The notes beneath the pieces were generated by a model. That model was not told the DNA's origin. It was given only the letters and a program-made list of their open reading frames with translations, and ran no database searches. A program made the translations under genes and the position numbers. 64,000 bases of DNA, taken from NCBI GenBank assembly GCA_965207495.1, contig OZ242287.1, positions 682,001-746,000 on the forward strand, read 5' to 3'. Position 1 is the first letter of the stretch. The number at the start of each line of letters is the position of its first letter. The stretch is from Bin5 sp965207495. GTDB taxonomy: Bacteria; Chloroflexota; Anaerolineae; Caldilineales; Caldilineaceae. Positions 63,357 through 64,000 of this stretch are shown piece by piece.

Positions 63357-64000
63357 ATGCTCTTCTCCTCCTTTACACTAGCTTCCATACCAGGCAGATT
63401 GCGCGGCCGCGGCCGGCTCAATGCTCTCGGCAGCTTCCTGTTGCGAGAGCCGCAGGTCGTCCTCACAGTCGCCCTGATCGTGCTGATGGGTTTTCTGAAC
63501 CCCCGCTTCCTCACAACCCGCAACCTCATAAACGTACTCCGCCAGTCCTCAATCAACGGCATCGTCACCGTCGGCGTCTGCTGGATGATGATCAGCGGCA
63601 GTTTCGACCTCTCCGTCGGCGCAATCGTGTCCCTGATCAGTGTGACCATGGTCGCCATGCTCGAAGGTGGCGTCGGCATCCTGACCACCTGCATCTTCGG
63701 CCTCGCAATCGGACTGGCAACCGGCGTATTCAACGGCTTTCTGGTCGGCAGGCTCAAGGCCAATCCCATGCTTACCACCCTCGGCACGATGACGATCTTC
63801 CAGGGGATCGCCCTGCTGAGCGCCGGCGGCTACTACTATCGAGTGCCTCGCAACAGCCCATTCCTTCTGATTGCCGATGGCTTCATAGGCCCGTTTGCCG
63901 TTCCCACAATCATCTTCCTCGCCCTCGCCCTCGTCATGCACCTGGTACTGTCGGAAACGTCCCTCGGCGCCAGGGTGTATGCGATCGGCGGCGATGAAGA
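63357..64000 (+). CDS. ABC sugar transporter permease, RbsC-like (cut by window edge)
   Basis: The frame runs from ATG 63357 off the right edge (214 codons seen). After a short basic start comes REPQVVLTVALIVLMGFLNPRFLTTRNLINVLRQSS. Then GISGSFDLSVG-type MMISGSFDLSVGAIVSL and FNGFLVGRLKANPMLTTLGTMTIFQGIALL follow, all hallmarks of the ribose/xylose/autoinducer permease family (BPD_transp_2). At least five membrane helices are visible. The ATP-binding and sugar-binding genes are not in the window. The translation site is weak; the start could differ by a few codons. Confidence 0.88.
   Translation, partial: MLFSSFTLASIPGRLRGRGRLNALGSFLLREPQVVLTVALIVLMGFLNPRFLTTRNLINVLRQSSINGIVTVGVCWMMISGSFDLSVGAIVSLISVTMVAMLEGGVGILTTCIFGLAIGLATGVFNGFLVGRLKANPMLTTLGTMTIFQGIALLSAGGYYYRVPRNSPFLLIADGFIGPFAVPTIIFLALALVMHLVLSETSLGARVYAIGGDE

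Noticed and set aside
63278..63997. 239-codon plus-strand frame at the right edge
   Set aside because: It is out of frame with the ABC permease beginning at 63357, which shows clear membrane helices and family motifs.

Overview
The window is a GC-rich bacterial chromosome segment with no rRNA, tRNA, phage or CRISPR locus that I can see. Archaeal/fungal-type aspartate-semialdehyde dehydrogenase, F420 cofactor genes (cofD, cofC, an FbiB-like nitroreductase, an LLM oxidoreductase), S-box (SAM-I) control, DUF2207/SPFH membrane genes and large secreted LRR/Fn3 proteins together suggest a Chloroflexota bacterium, perhaps of the Caldilinea/Anaerolinea side. That assignment is inference from gene content; no marker gene proves it.

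Layout. 1-5 kb: end of an aminotransferase, pdxA, a Gfo/Idh/MocA oxidoreductase, a DUF1028 lipoprotein and an SDR; a decayed duplicate of the Gfo/SDR junction flanks the DUF1028 gene. 5.8-10.2 kb: a two-gene DNA-repair operon of the YhaO/YhaN (SbcD/SbcC-like) type with lower GC. 10.8-20.3 kb: psuG, ftsH, an unassigned HAD-like gene, asd, and the hom-lysC operon behind a complete SAM-I riboswitch. A second copy of promoter, riboswitch and lysC start lies just upstream and now precedes a HicB-like gene. 20.4-23.3 kb: secreted Fn3/LRR metallopeptidase. 24-32.5 kb: nucleoside deoxyribosyltransferase, carB, queuosine-precursor transporter with a structured leader, a DEAH helicase with a repeated C-terminus, dcd. 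32.6-36 kb: lipoprotein, amidohydrolase, D-2-hydroxyacid dehydrogenase. 36-43.3 kb: envelope cluster of two DUF2207 paralogues, a 39-residue membrane peptide, a membrane zinc-ribbon protein, a coiled-coil protein and an SPFH protein. 43.5-45 kb: a tandemly duplicated, half-decayed toxin-antitoxin locus. 45-53.3 kb: nitrilase-family amidase, VOC protein, and a molybdenum hydroxylase (large subunit plus FAD/2Fe-2S fusion) with PlsC, GNAT and LLM genes interleaved. 54.4-56.8 kb: nitroreductase-cofD-cofC. 57-62.4 kb: a giant LRR/Fn3 protein. The right edge cuts a RbsC-like ABC permease.

Three non-coding themes stand out. (1) Short tandem arrays of unrelated sequence but constant 7-bp period sit at gene ends; in four genes the stop codon lies inside the array. 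(2) A dispersed element occurs five times in one orientation, folds into a three-way junction, and shows compensatory change in one stem; its 3' half is amplified four times at 53.65-54.34 kb. (3) Local duplication followed by decay recurs: lysC leader, toxin-antitoxin locus, DUF2207, Gfo/SDR junction.

Functionally, lysC-hom-asd form the common threonine/methionine path under SAM feedback. CofD/CofC and the nitroreductase could supply the F420 used by the LLM oxidoreductase. DUF2207, zinc-ribbon and SPFH proteins resemble a membrane-stress assembly.
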